Source of the DNA: Ulvibacterium sp965228935
GTDB lineage: Bacteria > Bacteroidota > Bacteroidia > Flavobacteriales > Flavobacteriaceae
Length of the DNA: 64,000 nucleotides
Direction: 5' to 3'
Assembly (NCBI RefSeq): GCF_965228935.1
Contig: NZ_OZ245846.1
Span: forward strand, 1,798,001-1,862,000
How positions within the stretch are numbered: the stretch's first letter is position 1; every line of letters starts with the position of its first letter. Under the pieces are notes generated by a model. That model searched no databases, was not told the DNA's origin, and saw only the letters and a program-made list of their open reading frames with translations. The position numbers were made by a program, and so were the translations under genes. Positions 24,620 to 34,206 of this stretch are shown here, one piece after another.

Positions 24620-25276
24620 CTAGTCTTTTAGATAACTTCCAATGATGATGAACGGCGCAATTTCGAGAGCGCAAAGGTACAAAATAAAATAGAAAAAATT
24701 GCCAGTGATGAATTTTTGATGATTCTTCAACACTGTAATCCAGCCGATTGCATTTATCAAAAGAATTAAGAAAATGGATAAATAAACTACAACCTTGGAA
24801 TCCTTGATTACGTACACAAGAACCACATTCGCCAGAAACATAACCATACTGCTATGATTTAGGTAGGATAACTTCTTAAAAATGAGTTCACCAATTACTT
24901 TATTGACCCCAAAAATGATACCGTTGCCCAATTGCAAAAAAATCTTTACCAGTATGAACAATACCAATCCACCCAGAATAATGGGATACATAAACGGATA
25001 TGAACCGTCTCCCTGTAATAGTATTATCCTTGATGTCAGGAAAATGAACAGGGAAAAATTGATGATTTGAAAGAACGTAAAAAAAACATGGAACCAACTC
25101 ATCAACTTTTCCTTCTTATTGTACATGAAGACATATTTGTTGTTAAAGGGTAGGATGACGAAATTTAGAAATCTACTGTAAAATAGGCTTTTGGCCACTA
25201 CAATGAACAAAAGGCTCCCAAATAGCAGAAGGGTAATCCAGTCTACGGTGGATGTATTTCTAAAAATGGCTTCCAT
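24620..25276 (-). CDS. DUF4271 family membrane protein
   Basis: This 218-aa polytopic protein has about six membrane helices. It has the layout of DUF4271: an N-terminal DWITLLLFGSLLFIVVAKSLF helix and a conserved KIFLQLGNGIIFG segment. Its ATG shares one base with the TAA of the upstream glycosyltransferase gene, implying translational coupling. HemD follows by 6 bp. Function unknown. Confidence 0.85.
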   Translation of the reverse strand: MEAIFRNTSTVDWITLLLFGSLLFIVVAKSLFYSRFLNFVILPFNNKYVFMYNKKEKLMSWFHVFFTFFQIINFSLFIFLTSRIILLQGDGSYPFMYPIILGGLVLFILVKIFLQLGNGIIFGVNKVIGELIFKKLSYLNHSSMVMFLANVVLVYVIKDSKVVVYLSIFLILLINAIGWITVLKNHQKFITGNFFYFILYLCALEIAPFIIIGSYLKD

Positions 25277-26943
25277 TATTTCAGCTTAATGTTTTTCCCG
25301 TTGAGTCCATGGGGTAGATTGTTTTCTGAAATACCAATCCTAAAATAACCGGGATCTTCAATTTTGGGTTTTGGAAACTTAAACGTAAAATTTAAGGTAT
25401 CATTGGGTTTTAACGATAAAATATTTTCCGGTACCGGGCTGGCCTGTAAAGGTTTAATATCCTTTACCTGTCTGTAATCGTTTAGGTAAGCTATATTGAA
25501 CTTCAGTTTTTTGAGGTCAATGTCCATATCATATGGATTGTAAACCTTAAAAATATGTTCTTCCTCTTGGCCCAAAACCCAAGCTTTTTTCTCGACCACA
25601 ACTTCCAATTTTCGGAAAGATTCAAAATTTGGGATATACTTGGCTTTATAATGGGCCCCATCTACCTTGGTAAATGAAAGATCCCCCTTTTTCATGTATT
25701 TGGAAACATAAAGGACTTTTTTGCCCTGTACTTTTTCCTCCGAATCATCTATGGAATACTGATTTCTTCTATACATATAGTTGTTTAGGGAAAATGTGGG
25801 ATTCCCGGAATAGAAGGCGTACATAGGTGCATTACGATACGAGTTTTCGAAGATTACGGGAATATCGCCTATTTCCGCCTTTAAATCGCTTACCCATTGC
25901 CTATTGCCATGGGTTTCATAGTATATAGGAAAAAAAGGTTTGTATATGAGGCCAATACGTAGGAATAGTATAACCACAATGGTGGCTATTCCAGTTCTAT
26001 AGATCCATTTTCGAATGGTAGCATCCGTTAACATCTGCTGGAAAACAAGAACCGCCATTGGGATGGAAACCACAATGATCCACTGCGTCTGAACCCTTCT
26101 GTTAAAACTGGAGAGGAAAAAGAAAAGCAGCACTCCATAGGTAAGAAAAAGCAATGCCCTGGTAAAAAGATCGGATGCTCTTGTCTTAAAAACTGCCTTG
26201 TAGATCCATGGGAAGGTCAACCCAAAAATAGCGACCAAATTAATCAGGAATCCCAAGGTATATTTTTCAAAATCGTAGGCCCCATTGGGTCTATCAAATA
26301 AATGATACCGAATGGAGACAAAATTATTTTCGTATAACCATAAAAAGTGGGGGATATAACAAATTAAGGCAACCATTACTGCGAACCATGCAAATTTGTT
26401 GGTCAATAATCTTAGATTGGACAACAGAACAAAAAGGATTACCAAAACAGCGTGATATTTACTATACATCAAAGCGGCCATTACCACACCCAAAACAGCT
26501 CCCCACAGATAGGAAGGTTTTTGAATAAATCGTTTATAGATCAATAAAAACAGGGCCGTAAAAAACAATAAGGGCGTATCGGGCAAGGTGAAGAACCCAT
26601 ATGCATTCATGAGGGTCATGGAAAATACCAATATAAAGAAATGGGGGATGTATTTCCGTTTCTCGTCATGGTCTACCATCAGCCATAGTACTGTAATCGT
26701 CGCAACGGATAATAGACAGCTCATAAATCTAATTCCCAGTTCGCCCTGAAAAAAAAAGCTACCGATCTTCACAAGTAAAGCCACCATAGGAGGGTGGTCA
26801 AAATATCCCCAGGCCATATTTTGGGCATAGTGCCAGTAATAGGCTTCATCAAAAATAAGTTCCGTTAAATGGGCCTGGAATAAGTTGAGTACTAAAATAA
26901 TTCCTAAAAATAACAGAAAAAGTTTAGGTGGTCTGAGCGGCAT
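25276..26943 (-). CDS. ArnT/PMT-like glycosyltransferase (GT39/GT83 type)
   Basis: This ~555-aa polytopic protein has a periplasmic first loop containing FDEAYYWHYAQNMAWGYFDHPPMVALL, the PMT_2 signature with the acidic catalytic pair. About ten more membrane helices follow. A C-terminal non-membrane domain (about 390-555) is beta-rich. Such enzymes move sugars from polyprenyl-phosphate donors. The divergent gene, a polyprenyl-phosphate hexose synthase, could supply that donor. The ATG at 26943 (MPLRPPKLF) is preferred over a TTG two codons earlier. Confidence 0.88.
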   Translation of the reverse strand: MPLRPPKLFLLFLGIILVLNLFQAHLTELIFDEAYYWHYAQNMAWGYFDHPPMVALLVKIGSFFFQGELGIRFMSCLLSVATITVLWLMVDHDEKRKYIPHFFILVFSMTLMNAYGFFTLPDTPLLFFTALFLLIYKRFIQKPSYLWGAVLGVVMAALMYSKYHAVLVILFVLLSNLRLLTNKFAWFAVMVALICYIPHFLWLYENNFVSIRYHLFDRPNGAYDFEKYTLGFLINLVAIFGLTFPWIYKAVFKTRASDLFTRALLFLTYGVLLFFFLSSFNRRVQTQWIIVVSIPMAVLVFQQMLTDATIRKWIYRTGIATIVVILFLRIGLIYKPFFPIYYETHGNRQWVSDLKAEIGDIPVIFENSYRNAPMYAFYSGNPTFSLNNYMYRRNQYSIDDSEEKVQGKKVLYVSKYMKKGDLSFTKVDGAHYKAKYIPNFESFRKLEVVVEKKAWVLGQEEEHIFKVYNPYDMDIDLKKLKFNIAYLNDYRQVKDIKPLQASPVPENILSLKPNDTLNFTFKFPKPKIEDPGYFRIGISENNLPHGLNGKNIKLK

Positions 26944-27073
26944 GTACAAGCTTGATTTGGGTCAAAATTACAAATTCTGCCCATCATCCTGACCCTTGGA
27001 CAAAGTACAATTAGAGTCGAGTCATTTTTCCACTCTCGCGAAAACACTATTTTTGTGCAAATCCAAACAACCC

Positions 27074-27802
27074 ATGCCGGACAGCCTAGTCATTATTCCA
27101 ACCTACAACGAATTGGAAAACGTTGAGGCCATAATCCGAGCTGTCTTTGGGTTGGATGCTGATTTTCATGTACTTATCGTGGACGATAATTCCCCAGATG
27201 GAACATCATCCGTTGTAGAAAAGATGCAAGGGGAGTTTCCTGAAAGGCTGTTCCTGGAGGTCAGAAAAGAAAAATCCGGCCTAGGAACCGCCTATATCCA
27301 TGGATTTAAATGGGCCATTGCAAGAAAGTATGATTACATTTTTGAAATGGATGCTGATTTCTCCCATAACCCGACCGATTTAAAAAGACTGCTCCGAGCT
27401 TGTAAAAATGGTGCCGATGTGGCGGTAGGCTCCCGTTATAAGAAAGGGGTCAATGTTGTAAACTGGCCCTTATATAGGGTGTTGCTATCATATGGGGCTT
27501 CTTTTTATGTGAAGATGATAACCGGTATGCGCGTTCATGATCCCACGGCGGGGTTTGTATGCTATAAACGCCATGTATTGGAAAATCTGAATTTGGATTC
27601 CGTACGGTTCATTGGATATGCCTTTCAGATAGAAATGAAATTTCGGGCGTATCTTAAAGGATATAAAATAGAGGAAGTTTCCATTATATTTAAAGATCGT
27701 GAAAAAGGAAAATCAAAAATGAGTTCTTCCATTATCGGAGAGGCTATTTTTGGAGTGTTTATGATGAAAATGCGTAGTCTTTTCCAAAAAAACAGATTCT
27801 AA
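27074..27802 (+). CDS. polyprenol monophosphomannose synthase-like GT2 glycosyltransferase
   Basis: This ~242-aa protein starts at ATG 27074 with MPDSLVIIPTYNELENVEAI. The motifs are DDNSPDGTSS, EMDADFSHNP (the DXD metal site) and DPTAGFVCYKR. There is no C-terminal membrane domain, unlike some DPM1 homologues. It makes dolichol/polyprenyl-phosphate mannose or glucose from a nucleotide sugar. An upstream in-frame extension to 26996 lacks family similarity. It is divergent from the ArnT-like gene and 1 bp before dihydroorotase. Confidence 0.9.
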   Translation: MPDSLVIIPTYNELENVEAIIRAVFGLDADFHVLIVDDNSPDGTSSVVEKMQGEFPERLFLEVRKEKSGLGTAYIHGFKWAIARKYDYIFEMDADFSHNPTDLKRLLRACKNGADVAVGSRYKKGVNVVNWPLYRVLLSYGASFYVKMITGMRVHDPTAGFVCYKRHVLENLNLDSVRFIGYAFQIEMKFRAYLKGYKIEEVSIIFKDREKGKSKMSSSIIGEAIFGVFMMKMRSLFQKNRF

Positions 27803-27803
27803 A

Positions 27804-29138
27804 ATGAGCAGGCAATTAATCAAGAATGCTAAGGTCGTCAATGAAAACAAAATATTCGAAAGCGATGTGTTGATCGATGATGATAGCATCCTTAAAATAG
27901 ATCGGGATATAACGGATGTAAATGCAGAGACCATAGACGCCCACGGTCGCTATCTTTTACCCGGAATTATTGACGATCAGGTACATTTTAGGGAACCTGG
28001 ACTCACCCATAAGGGAGATATAGCTTCTGAAAGCAGGGCGGCCATAGCAGGGGGGATTACCACTTTTATGGAACAGCCCAATACAGATCCACAGACCGTT
28101 ACCATAGAACGATTGGAAGAAAAATTTGCCATGGGCGCCAAAACTTCCTATGCCAATTATTCCTTTCCTTTTGGGGGGACAAATGACAATTTGGAAGAAA
28201 TAAAGCGATTGGATAAAAATGCCTGTTCCGGAATAAAATTGTTCCTGGGCTCCTCCACAGGAAATATGTTGGTGGATAACGAGGCCGTTATTGAAAAGAT
28301 TTTTAGGAACACGGAAATGGTAATTTCGGCGCACTGTGAGGATGAAGGGACCATACAAAAGAATTTGGCCTTGTACAAAGAACAATACGGAGAAGATATC
28401 CCGATACACTACCACCCTGTAATACGTAGTGAAGAGGCGTGCTATCTTTCCTCGTCGAAGGCCATTGCGTTGGCCAAAAAAACCGGTGCCAGACTACATG
28501 TGTTCCATTTATCCACAGGTAAGGAAACCCAATTGTTTCGAAATGATATTCCCCTAAAGGAAAAAAAGATAACTGCAGAGGTCTGTATCCACCACCTTTG
28601 GTTTTCGGACACGGACTATAAGGACAAGGGTACCATGATCAAATGGAACCCTGCCGTAAAGACCGCCACGGATAGAAAGCAGCTTTGGGAAGCACTTTTG
28701 GATGACCGAATTGATGTAATAGCTACGGATCATGCGCCCCATACCCTAAAGGAGAAACAGAACGTATATACCAAAGCTCCCTCGGGAGGTCCCTTGGTAC
28801 AACATGCCTTGCCCGCTATTTTGGAAAAGTATAAACAAGGTAGTATTTCTTTGGAAAGGGTAGTTGAGAAAATGTGTCATAACCCCGCTATCTTGTTTCA
28901 GATAGAACGGCGAGGATTCATCAGGGAAGGGTATTTTGCTGATTTGGTCCTGGTTGATTTGGACAGCCCATGGACGGTATCCAAGGATAACATTTTATAT
29001 AAATGCGGATGGTCTCCTTTCGAAGGTTCCATTTTTTCTTCCAGAATATCCCATACCTTTGTAAATGGTCATTTGGCCTATGAGAACGGAAGGTTTTCAG
29101 CCAAAAGAAATGCCAGGCGATTAACTTTTGAGCGATAG
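27804..29138 (+). CDS. pyrC: dihydroorotase
   Basis: The 444-aa amidohydrolase cyclises carbamoyl-aspartate to dihydroorotate in pyrimidine synthesis. The metal ligands H61 and R63 region are in DDQVHFREPG. The carboxylatable Lys145 is in SGIKLFLG. SAHCEDEG, VFHLSTG and the ATDHAPH motif with the catalytic Asp follow. It belongs to the class I, allantoinase-like group, so a cyclic-amide hydrolase of related function is the main alternative. Confidence 0.92.
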   Translation: MSRQLIKNAKVVNENKIFESDVLIDDDSILKIDRDITDVNAETIDAHGRYLLPGIIDDQVHFREPGLTHKGDIASESRAAIAGGITTFMEQPNTDPQTVTIERLEEKFAMGAKTSYANYSFPFGGTNDNLEEIKRLDKNACSGIKLFLGSSTGNMLVDNEAVIEKIFRNTEMVISAHCEDEGTIQKNLALYKEQYGEDIPIHYHPVIRSEEACYLSSSKAIALAKKTGARLHVFHLSTGKETQLFRNDIPLKEKKITAEVCIHHLWFSDTDYKDKGTMIKWNPAVKTATDRKQLWEALLDDRIDVIATDHAPHTLKEKQNVYTKAPSGGPLVQHALPAILEKYKQGSISLERVVEKMCHNPAILFQIERRGFIREGYFADLVLVDLDSPWTVSKDNILYKCGWSPFEGSIFSSRISHTFVNGHLAYENGRFSAKRNARRLTFER

Positions 29139-29139
29139 T

Positions 29140-29568
29140 ATGAGACGAATAAAGTATTTTGTTTTGATTGTTTTTCTCACCTCATGTGGCGAACAGTTGA
29201 TGGAGAAACCAAAGGATTTGATCCCAAAAGAGCAAATGGTAGACATCCTAAAGGATTTGGCCGTTATAAATGCCGCCAAAAATACCAATATATCCATTTT
29301 AAAGGAGCATAACATTGAACCTACGGACTATATCTTCAAGAAATATAACATCGATAGTGCCCGGTTTGTGGAAAGCGACACCTATTATGCATCCCTTCCC
29401 TCGGAATATGAAGCCATTTATGAAGAAGTTGAGGCAAATCTGGAAAAAGAAAAAAAAATCCTTCAAGAGGCCAACAAGATCAATGATAGTTTAAAGGCCA
29501 TTGAAATGGAGAAGAAAAGGAGTTCAAAGCAACAAAAATCAAAGAAGGTCAAGGATTCTCTTCCTTAA
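29140..29568 (+). CDS. DUF4296 family lipoprotein
   Basis: The ATG at 29140 (MRRIKYFVLIVFLTSCGEQ), one base after the dihydroorotase stop, gives a 142-aa lipoprotein with lipobox LTSC. The helical body (MVDILKDLAVINAAKNTN and PTDYIFKKYNIDSARF) matches DUF4296, typical of Bacteroidota and often next to pyrC. The C-terminal 40 residues are Lys/Ser-rich. The 3' end overlaps the convergent epimerase gene by 20 bp. Confidence 0.88.
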   Translation: MRRIKYFVLIVFLTSCGEQLMEKPKDLIPKEQMVDILKDLAVINAAKNTNISILKEHNIEPTDYIFKKYNIDSARFVESDTYYASLPSEYEAIYEEVEANLEKEKKILQEANKINDSLKAIEMEKKRSSKQQKSKKVKDSLP

Positions 29569-30556
29569 ACCTGGCACAGCAAAATTCGAGGGTCTCGTCA
29601 AGGGATTCAAAATCGAAACCTAAGCGGTTCTTCAATTTTTCACTATTGTAAAATTCCCGATGTTTTAAGGATTGGATCGCATTTTTTGTAATTCGTCTAC
29701 CTTGGCCGGTAAATAGATTCCGCAACCAATCGAACCATCTTCCGATTTCCAGTTGCCATAATTTCAACTCTTTTGTCGGTTTTTGCTTCCCTAGGGCCTG
29801 CGCCAGTTGCTGTAGAATTTCCTTGAAAGTTAGATTCTTGGCTACTGTAACGAATCGTTCATTGTATATCTTGGATTCCATTAGGGCTACCATAATGTGT
29901 ATTACATCGTGGATGGAAATGAAGCCGGTACCTCCCGGAGGGTAATATTTATATCCTTTGTTTGCCGTGGTAAACAGATCACCGGTGCCACTATCCCAAA
30001 AACCGGGACCAATGATTACCCCTGGATTTAGGATTACAATGGGCAGACCTTCCTGGGAACCTCTCCAAACCTCCATTTCCGCCCAATACTTGGTAAGGGC
30101 ATAGACATTGACTTCCTGATCCGACCATTCATTTTCCTCTGTGGCCATAGCGCCTTTGGAACTTTTTCCTATAGCTCCTATTGTGCTTACATAGCACAGT
30201 TTCTTAACTCCTTTTTCAATGCATAGGTTGACGATATTGGCAGTGCCTTTTGTATTTGTTTCGAATAATTTTTTGTAGTCGCCCGGGTCAAAAGTTATCA
30301 ATGCTGCTGCATGGTATACATATTCCACACCTTTAAAGGCTCCTTCCAATGCAGGAATATCATTGAGGTCGGCCTCTATCCACTTGATTTGTTGAAAGAG
30401 TTTATCGCCATTTTTGGCATAATAGCTAAAGACTTTTTTAACCCGTTGAAGATTGCTTTTTGGCCGATATATTGCTTTAATCGGTATATTCTTCTGCAAC
30501 AAGTGAAGTAGCAAATGCGCCCCGACCATTCCAGTGCCTCCCGTTACCAAAACCAT
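29549..30556 (-). CDS. NAD-dependent epimerase/dehydratase (extended SDR)
   Basis: This 335-aa protein has the N-terminal Rossmann motif MVLVTGGTGMVGAHLL. The active-site region is YVSTIGAIG followed by YALTKYWAEMEV (Tyr-x3-Lys). NPGVIIGPGFW is also typical of extended SDR enzymes such as dihydroflavonol reductase-like proteins. The substrate is unknown. It is divergent from tyrS. Confidence 0.9.
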   Translation of the reverse strand: MVLVTGGTGMVGAHLLLHLLQKNIPIKAIYRPKSNLQRVKKVFSYYAKNGDKLFQQIKWIEADLNDIPALEGAFKGVEYVYHAAALITFDPGDYKKLFETNTKGTANIVNLCIEKGVKKLCYVSTIGAIGKSSKGAMATEENEWSDQEVNVYALTKYWAEMEVWRGSQEGLPIVILNPGVIIGPGFWDSGTGDLFTTANKGYKYYPPGGTGFISIHDVIHIMVALMESKIYNERFVTVAKNLTFKEILQQLAQALGKQKPTKELKLWQLEIGRWFDWLRNLFTGQGRRITKNAIQSLKHREFYNSEKLKNRLGFDFESLDETLEFCCARFKEENP

Positions 30557-30626
30557 GACCCAAAGTTACATATTTGGCACGGATTAATTTGGCTTTCCCA
30601 AAAACCGAAACCATTGGATTTCCTTT

Positions 30627-30634
30627 TATATTTG
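30627..30634 (+). promoter_or_regulatory. -7 promoter box upstream of tyrS
   Basis: TATATTTG matches TAnnTTTG exactly and lies 26 bp before the tyrS ATG at 30660, implying a leader of about 20 nt. Confidence 0.5.
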
Positions 30635-30659
30635 CAGCGAATTATTAAAGATAGTTAAC

Positions 30660-31955
30660 ATGGCTTCCAACTTTGTGTCTGAATTAGAATGGCGGGGAAT
30701 GCTGCACGATGCCATGCCTGGTACGGAAGAGCACCTACTGGAGGGAATGCAATCTGCTTATGTGGGCATAGACCCGACTGCCGATTCGCTGCATATAGGT
30801 CATTTGGTAAGTGTGATGATGCTTCGACATTTTCAATTGGCCGGACATAAACCTTACGCCCTGGTGGGCGGGGCTACTGGAATGATAGGAGATCCTTCTG
30901 GAAAATCCGCCGAACGCAACTTGCTGGATGAAGCCACATTGCGGCTTAACGAGGAAGCCTTAAAGGCACAATTATCACGATTTCTTGATTTTGATAGTGA
31001 TTCCGACAATGCGGCGGTACTGGTCAATAATTACGATTGGATGAAGGGTTTTTCATTTTTGGACTTCATCCGTGATATCGGCAAGCACATTACGGTAAAC
31101 TATATGATGGCCAAGGACTCCGTGAAAAAACGACTTTCTGCGGAATCCGCTGAAGGGATGTCCTTCACAGAGTTTACCTATCAATTGGTACAGGGTTATG
31201 ACTTTTTGTTCCTCTATCAAAATCATAATTGTACACTTCAAATGGGGGGTAGCGACCAGTGGGGCAATATCACTACCGGAACCGAGCTTATACGGAGGAT
31301 AGCCGGTGGAAAGGGCTATGCCTTGACCTGCCCTCTCATAACCAAGGCCGATGGCACTAAATTCGGTAAGACCGAAGGGGGCAATATATGGCTGGATGCG
31401 CATAGGACCTCTCCCTACAAATTTTACCAGTATTGGTTGAACACTTCTGACGAGGATGCCGAAAAGTACATTAAGATCTTTACATTTCTTTCCAGGGAGG
31501 AAATTGAAAATTTGATCAACGAACATCGTGAAGCACCCCATTTAAGAATAGTTCAGAGGCGTCTGGCCGAGGAAATAACCACCATGGTACACTCCCGGGA
31601 AGATTTGGACAACGCTATAAAAGCCAGTCAAATTCTTTTTGGAAAATCCACTCCACAAGATTTGAAACAGTTGGATGAGAAAACGCTTTTGGATGTTTTT
31701 GAAGGGGTGCCCCAAAGCACTATTTCAGGAAAGGAATTGGAAAGCGGTTTGGATATGATCGGGGCACTTTCCGCCAAAACCGGTTTTTTGGGTTCCAATA
31801 GCGAAGCGAGAAGGGAGCTAAAGCAAAATTCCATTTCCGTAAACAAGGAAAAAGTGGATGAAAGCTATATCATCACCACCACCGATCTTATTAAGGACAA
31901 GTTTGTTTTGTTGCAGCGTGGAAAAAAGAACTATTTCATGTTGGTAGCGAAATAG
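30660..31955 (+). CDS. tyrS: tyrosine--tRNA ligase
   Basis: The 431-aa class I synthetase charges tRNA-Tyr. The HIGH-type motif is PTADSLHIGHLV (about residues 38-49). The substrate region YQLVQGYDFLFLY and GGSDQWGN (Gln/Asp tyrosine contacts) follow. The KMSKS equivalent is KFGKT (near residue 238). A C-terminal S4 RNA-binding domain is present (about 365-431). It is of normal bacterial length. Confidence 0.97.
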   Translation: MASNFVSELEWRGMLHDAMPGTEEHLLEGMQSAYVGIDPTADSLHIGHLVSVMMLRHFQLAGHKPYALVGGATGMIGDPSGKSAERNLLDEATLRLNEEALKAQLSRFLDFDSDSDNAAVLVNNYDWMKGFSFLDFIRDIGKHITVNYMMAKDSVKKRLSAESAEGMSFTEFTYQLVQGYDFLFLYQNHNCTLQMGGSDQWGNITTGTELIRRIAGGKGYALTCPLITKADGTKFGKTEGGNIWLDAHRTSPYKFYQYWLNTSDEDAEKYIKIFTFLSREEIENLINEHREAPHLRIVQRRLAEEITTMVHSREDLDNAIKASQILFGKSTPQDLKQLDEKTLLDVFEGVPQSTISGKELESGLDMIGALSAKTGFLGSNSEARRELKQNSISVNKEKVDESYIITTTDLIKDKFVLLQRGKKNYFMLVAK

Positions 31956-32022
31956 GTACCTTGTTAATAAAGCAACTTTTTTCGGTTTTTGTATCTTGTA
32001 GGTATAGGTAATACGATTTGAA

Positions 32023-32376
32023 ATGAAATCGGTTAAAGAGGTATTATCCCTTTTTTTGACCCTGGTATTTTTTGTGTCTTGCGGTGAGGATGATTGTTGT
32101 GCGAATCGCTTACAAGACCGATTCGTCCATGAAATTCCCGATTGTACTGAGGAACAAACTTGTACGGAATTTGTTCATTTCCTCGATGCCTCCAGGGCCA
32201 ATATACGTTTTGATGGCGGGGATACGGCATATCTATTCAATTACAGGGTGGAAGACGGCGAAGTTTTTTTGGAACAGGAGCCAACCTCCAGCTTTGCACT
32301 TCACTTTCATTTTAGGATTATCGATTCAAATACCTTGGAACGTAATGACAATGGTAATCTATGGAAAAGGGAGTAA
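32023..32376 (+). CDS. small lipoprotein of unknown function
   Basis: This 117-aa protein has a lipoprotein signal (LTLVFFVSCGED, lipobox FVSC). It carries a Cys-rich N-terminal part, with further Cys in DDCC, DCTEEQTC and a nearby segment, and a beta-rich body. The extra cysteines could form disulfides in the periplasm or at the surface. I do not recognise the family. The following 187 bp to the next gene shows nothing. Confidence 0.65.
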   Translation: MKSVKEVLSLFLTLVFFVSCGEDDCCANRLQDRFVHEIPDCTEEQTCTEFVHFLDASRANIRFDGGDTAYLFNYRVEDGEVFLEQEPTSSFALHFHFRIIDSNTLERNDNGNLWKRE

Positions 32377-32563
32377 TATGCCTAGTTTCAAGCCTCTTTG
32401 CGTTATTTAAAATGGTAAATTCTTATACGGAGAAAATTCGGGATGTTCGGAAGAAAGTGCACAATGACCAATCTCGAGGGGTGGCCTGAACCCGTTTAGT
32501 AAATGGAAGGGATTTTTCCAAATTTAGGAATCGAGTTTGAAATTTTTAAAAGCAATTATATAT

Positions 32564-33142
32564 ATGAGAACTGCACTATTAATGAATTTGATTTGGGCCG
32601 TTCTTCTTTTTGGATGCGATAAAGCAGATGATGAACCCATTTTGGCCAAAAACGATTATGAGGTTTATTCGGCAATTTTGGATCAAGAGTTCTCCTTTAT
32701 CAAAAGTCCGCTGGTTATGTCAACCACATCGGCATTCAGGGTAAGGGACAAGGAATGGGTTTATGAAGGATATATTGCTCCGCGGGGAGTCGACCGGGAT
32801 ATTTTTGACGATTTAGTTTCCAGAAATGATACAATATACATCCTAGAGGATGATTTTAATATTTCTCCAAGATTAGTTGAGTTTCTTTCTCAAGTAGAAC
32901 TTGAGGCCATTTTTGAAAATGATGTAAACTTTGATGGGTGGGATACGTTTTATACTAAATTCCCTGATTCTGAAGGTATTATTCGTTTTTCCAGAGTGGG
33001 TTATAATTTGCAAGGTACTAAGGCCTTGGTGGAGTATGCGTATTCCTACCATTATTTAGGTGCTGATGGAGGCTACATTTATTTGAATCGAGTAAATGGA
33101 TCTTGGATTATAGAAGCTTTTATTTCTGTATGGGCCTCATAA
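32564..33142 (+). CDS. lipoprotein of unknown function
   Basis: The ATG at 32564 gives a 192-aa protein (MRTALLMNLIWAVLLFGCDKADDEP) with lipobox LFGC. A TTG at 32537 would spoil the signal and is not used. The acidic, aromatic-rich body (SRVGYNLQGTKALVEYAYSYHYLGADGGYIYLNRVNGSWII) resembles secreted proteins with a beta-sandwich-like end, but no named family is recognised. It overlaps the convergent LuxE-like gene by 6 bp. Confidence 0.65.
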   Translation: MRTALLMNLIWAVLLFGCDKADDEPILAKNDYEVYSAILDQEFSFIKSPLVMSTTSAFRVRDKEWVYEGYIAPRGVDRDIFDDLVSRNDTIYILEDDFNISPRLVEFLSQVELEAIFENDVNFDGWDTFYTKFPDSEGIIRFSRVGYNLQGTKALVEYAYSYHYLGADGGYIYLNRVNGSWIIEAFISVWAS

Positions 33143-34126
33143 CACCATCAAGTTACACCCCCTAATATCCGAATGGTCAAAACGACCCAAAACCTCAAAA
33201 CTTCCGTCTCCATACCGTTTTCCTAGATCCTGGGTGGCAATAAAGGAACAGGAATGTATATTGGCCAAATCCATAATGTTTATTCCTCCGGTTCGGCCAT
33301 CCTTTTGTGGGGACAGTGGATCTTCCGGATCACGAATAAAGACCTTCATCCATGGCGGAGTTTTAAAGAGGCCATTACCCTGGGAATAGGCTTGGGACAA
33401 TAATTCCGTCATTCCATATTCGGAATGAACTTGGTTTACGCCAAACCCTTTTTTAAGGATAGTATGCAATGCTTCGCGGATCACTTCCTTTCTCCTGCCT
33501 TTCATGCCCCCGGTTTCCATTACAATGGTATTCCTTAAGGAAAAGGTATGCTTTTCTACCAGATCCATCAGCGCAAAGGAAACTCCCAACAGTAGCGTTT
33601 GGGTTCCTTGGGCATCAAGGTGCTGCAGTTTTCTTTGTAGGCCGTTTAAATCGTTTAGATAAAACCCGCTATCCGGGTGATGGCTTCGTTCAATTAAATC
33701 CTTTGCCATATAGATCAAGGAAGAGCCTTCCCTTTCCAAATAAGATGGCAGTAAGGCCAAAATACAATAGTTGGCGATATCCCCATAAAAATAATTGAAA
33801 GCGGCCAGGTAACTTTTTGTGTATAGGGAAGCATCGATCACATAATGCCTACTGGTTCGGGTATCCGTGGTTCCACTACTGGTAAATATAATTTGGGGAT
33901 TCTTTCTTGAGGATATGATTTTCCGGGTCTTAAAAAACTCAATGGGCATAAAAGGTATTTCTTCTATACGTTCCTGTCGATTTGGAGTTTTTCCCAGATA
34001 ATTGCAAAAGTCATGATAAACGGGATTGTTGTTGTACTGAAAATGGAATATTTGTAATGCGAGGTGTTCAAATTCCGATTTTGATTCTATCCCGAATATG
34101 GTATTGGCATCTATCATGGGCTGCAT
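33137..34126 (-). CDS. LuxE-family acyl-protein synthetase-like protein
   Basis: This 329-aa protein resembles LuxE / acyl-protein synthetase and phenylacetate-CoA ligase-like adenylating enzymes. It has IIFTSSGTTDTRTSRHY (P-loop-like AMP-binding motif, near residue 80), LLLGVSFALMDLVE, and SEYGMTELLSQAYS (near 240). No luxC, luxD or luciferase genes are nearby, so bioluminescence is unlikely. A role activating a fatty acid or carboxylate for an unknown acceptor is inferred. It is 80 bp downstream of the T9SS-sorted gene, after a terminator. Confidence 0.78.
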   Translation of the reverse strand: MQPMIDANTIFGIESKSEFEHLALQIFHFQYNNNPVYHDFCNYLGKTPNRQERIEEIPFMPIEFFKTRKIISSRKNPQIIFTSSGTTDTRTSRHYVIDASLYTKSYLAAFNYFYGDIANYCILALLPSYLEREGSSLIYMAKDLIERSHHPDSGFYLNDLNGLQRKLQHLDAQGTQTLLLGVSFALMDLVEKHTFSLRNTIVMETGGMKGRRKEVIREALHTILKKGFGVNQVHSEYGMTELLSQAYSQGNGLFKTPPWMKVFIRDPEDPLSPQKDGRTGGINIMDLANIHSCSFIATQDLGKRYGDGSFEVLGRFDHSDIRGCNLMVL

Positions 34127-34165
34127 GGAAGCAAAGGTAAGGGGATATGGTCAAAGCATAAAAAA

Positions 34166-34183
34166 AGGCCCGATCAAGGGCCT
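34166..34183 (-). terminator. intrinsic terminator after T9SS-sorted small gene
   Basis: AGGCCC (34166-34171) pairs with GGGCCT (34178-34183). On the minus strand the stem is followed by a run of seven T, so it terminates transcription from the gene at 34207-34530 before the LuxE-like gene. Confidence 0.75.
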
Positions 34184-34206
34184 ATTTTTATCGTCTTCAA
34201 AAGCAA

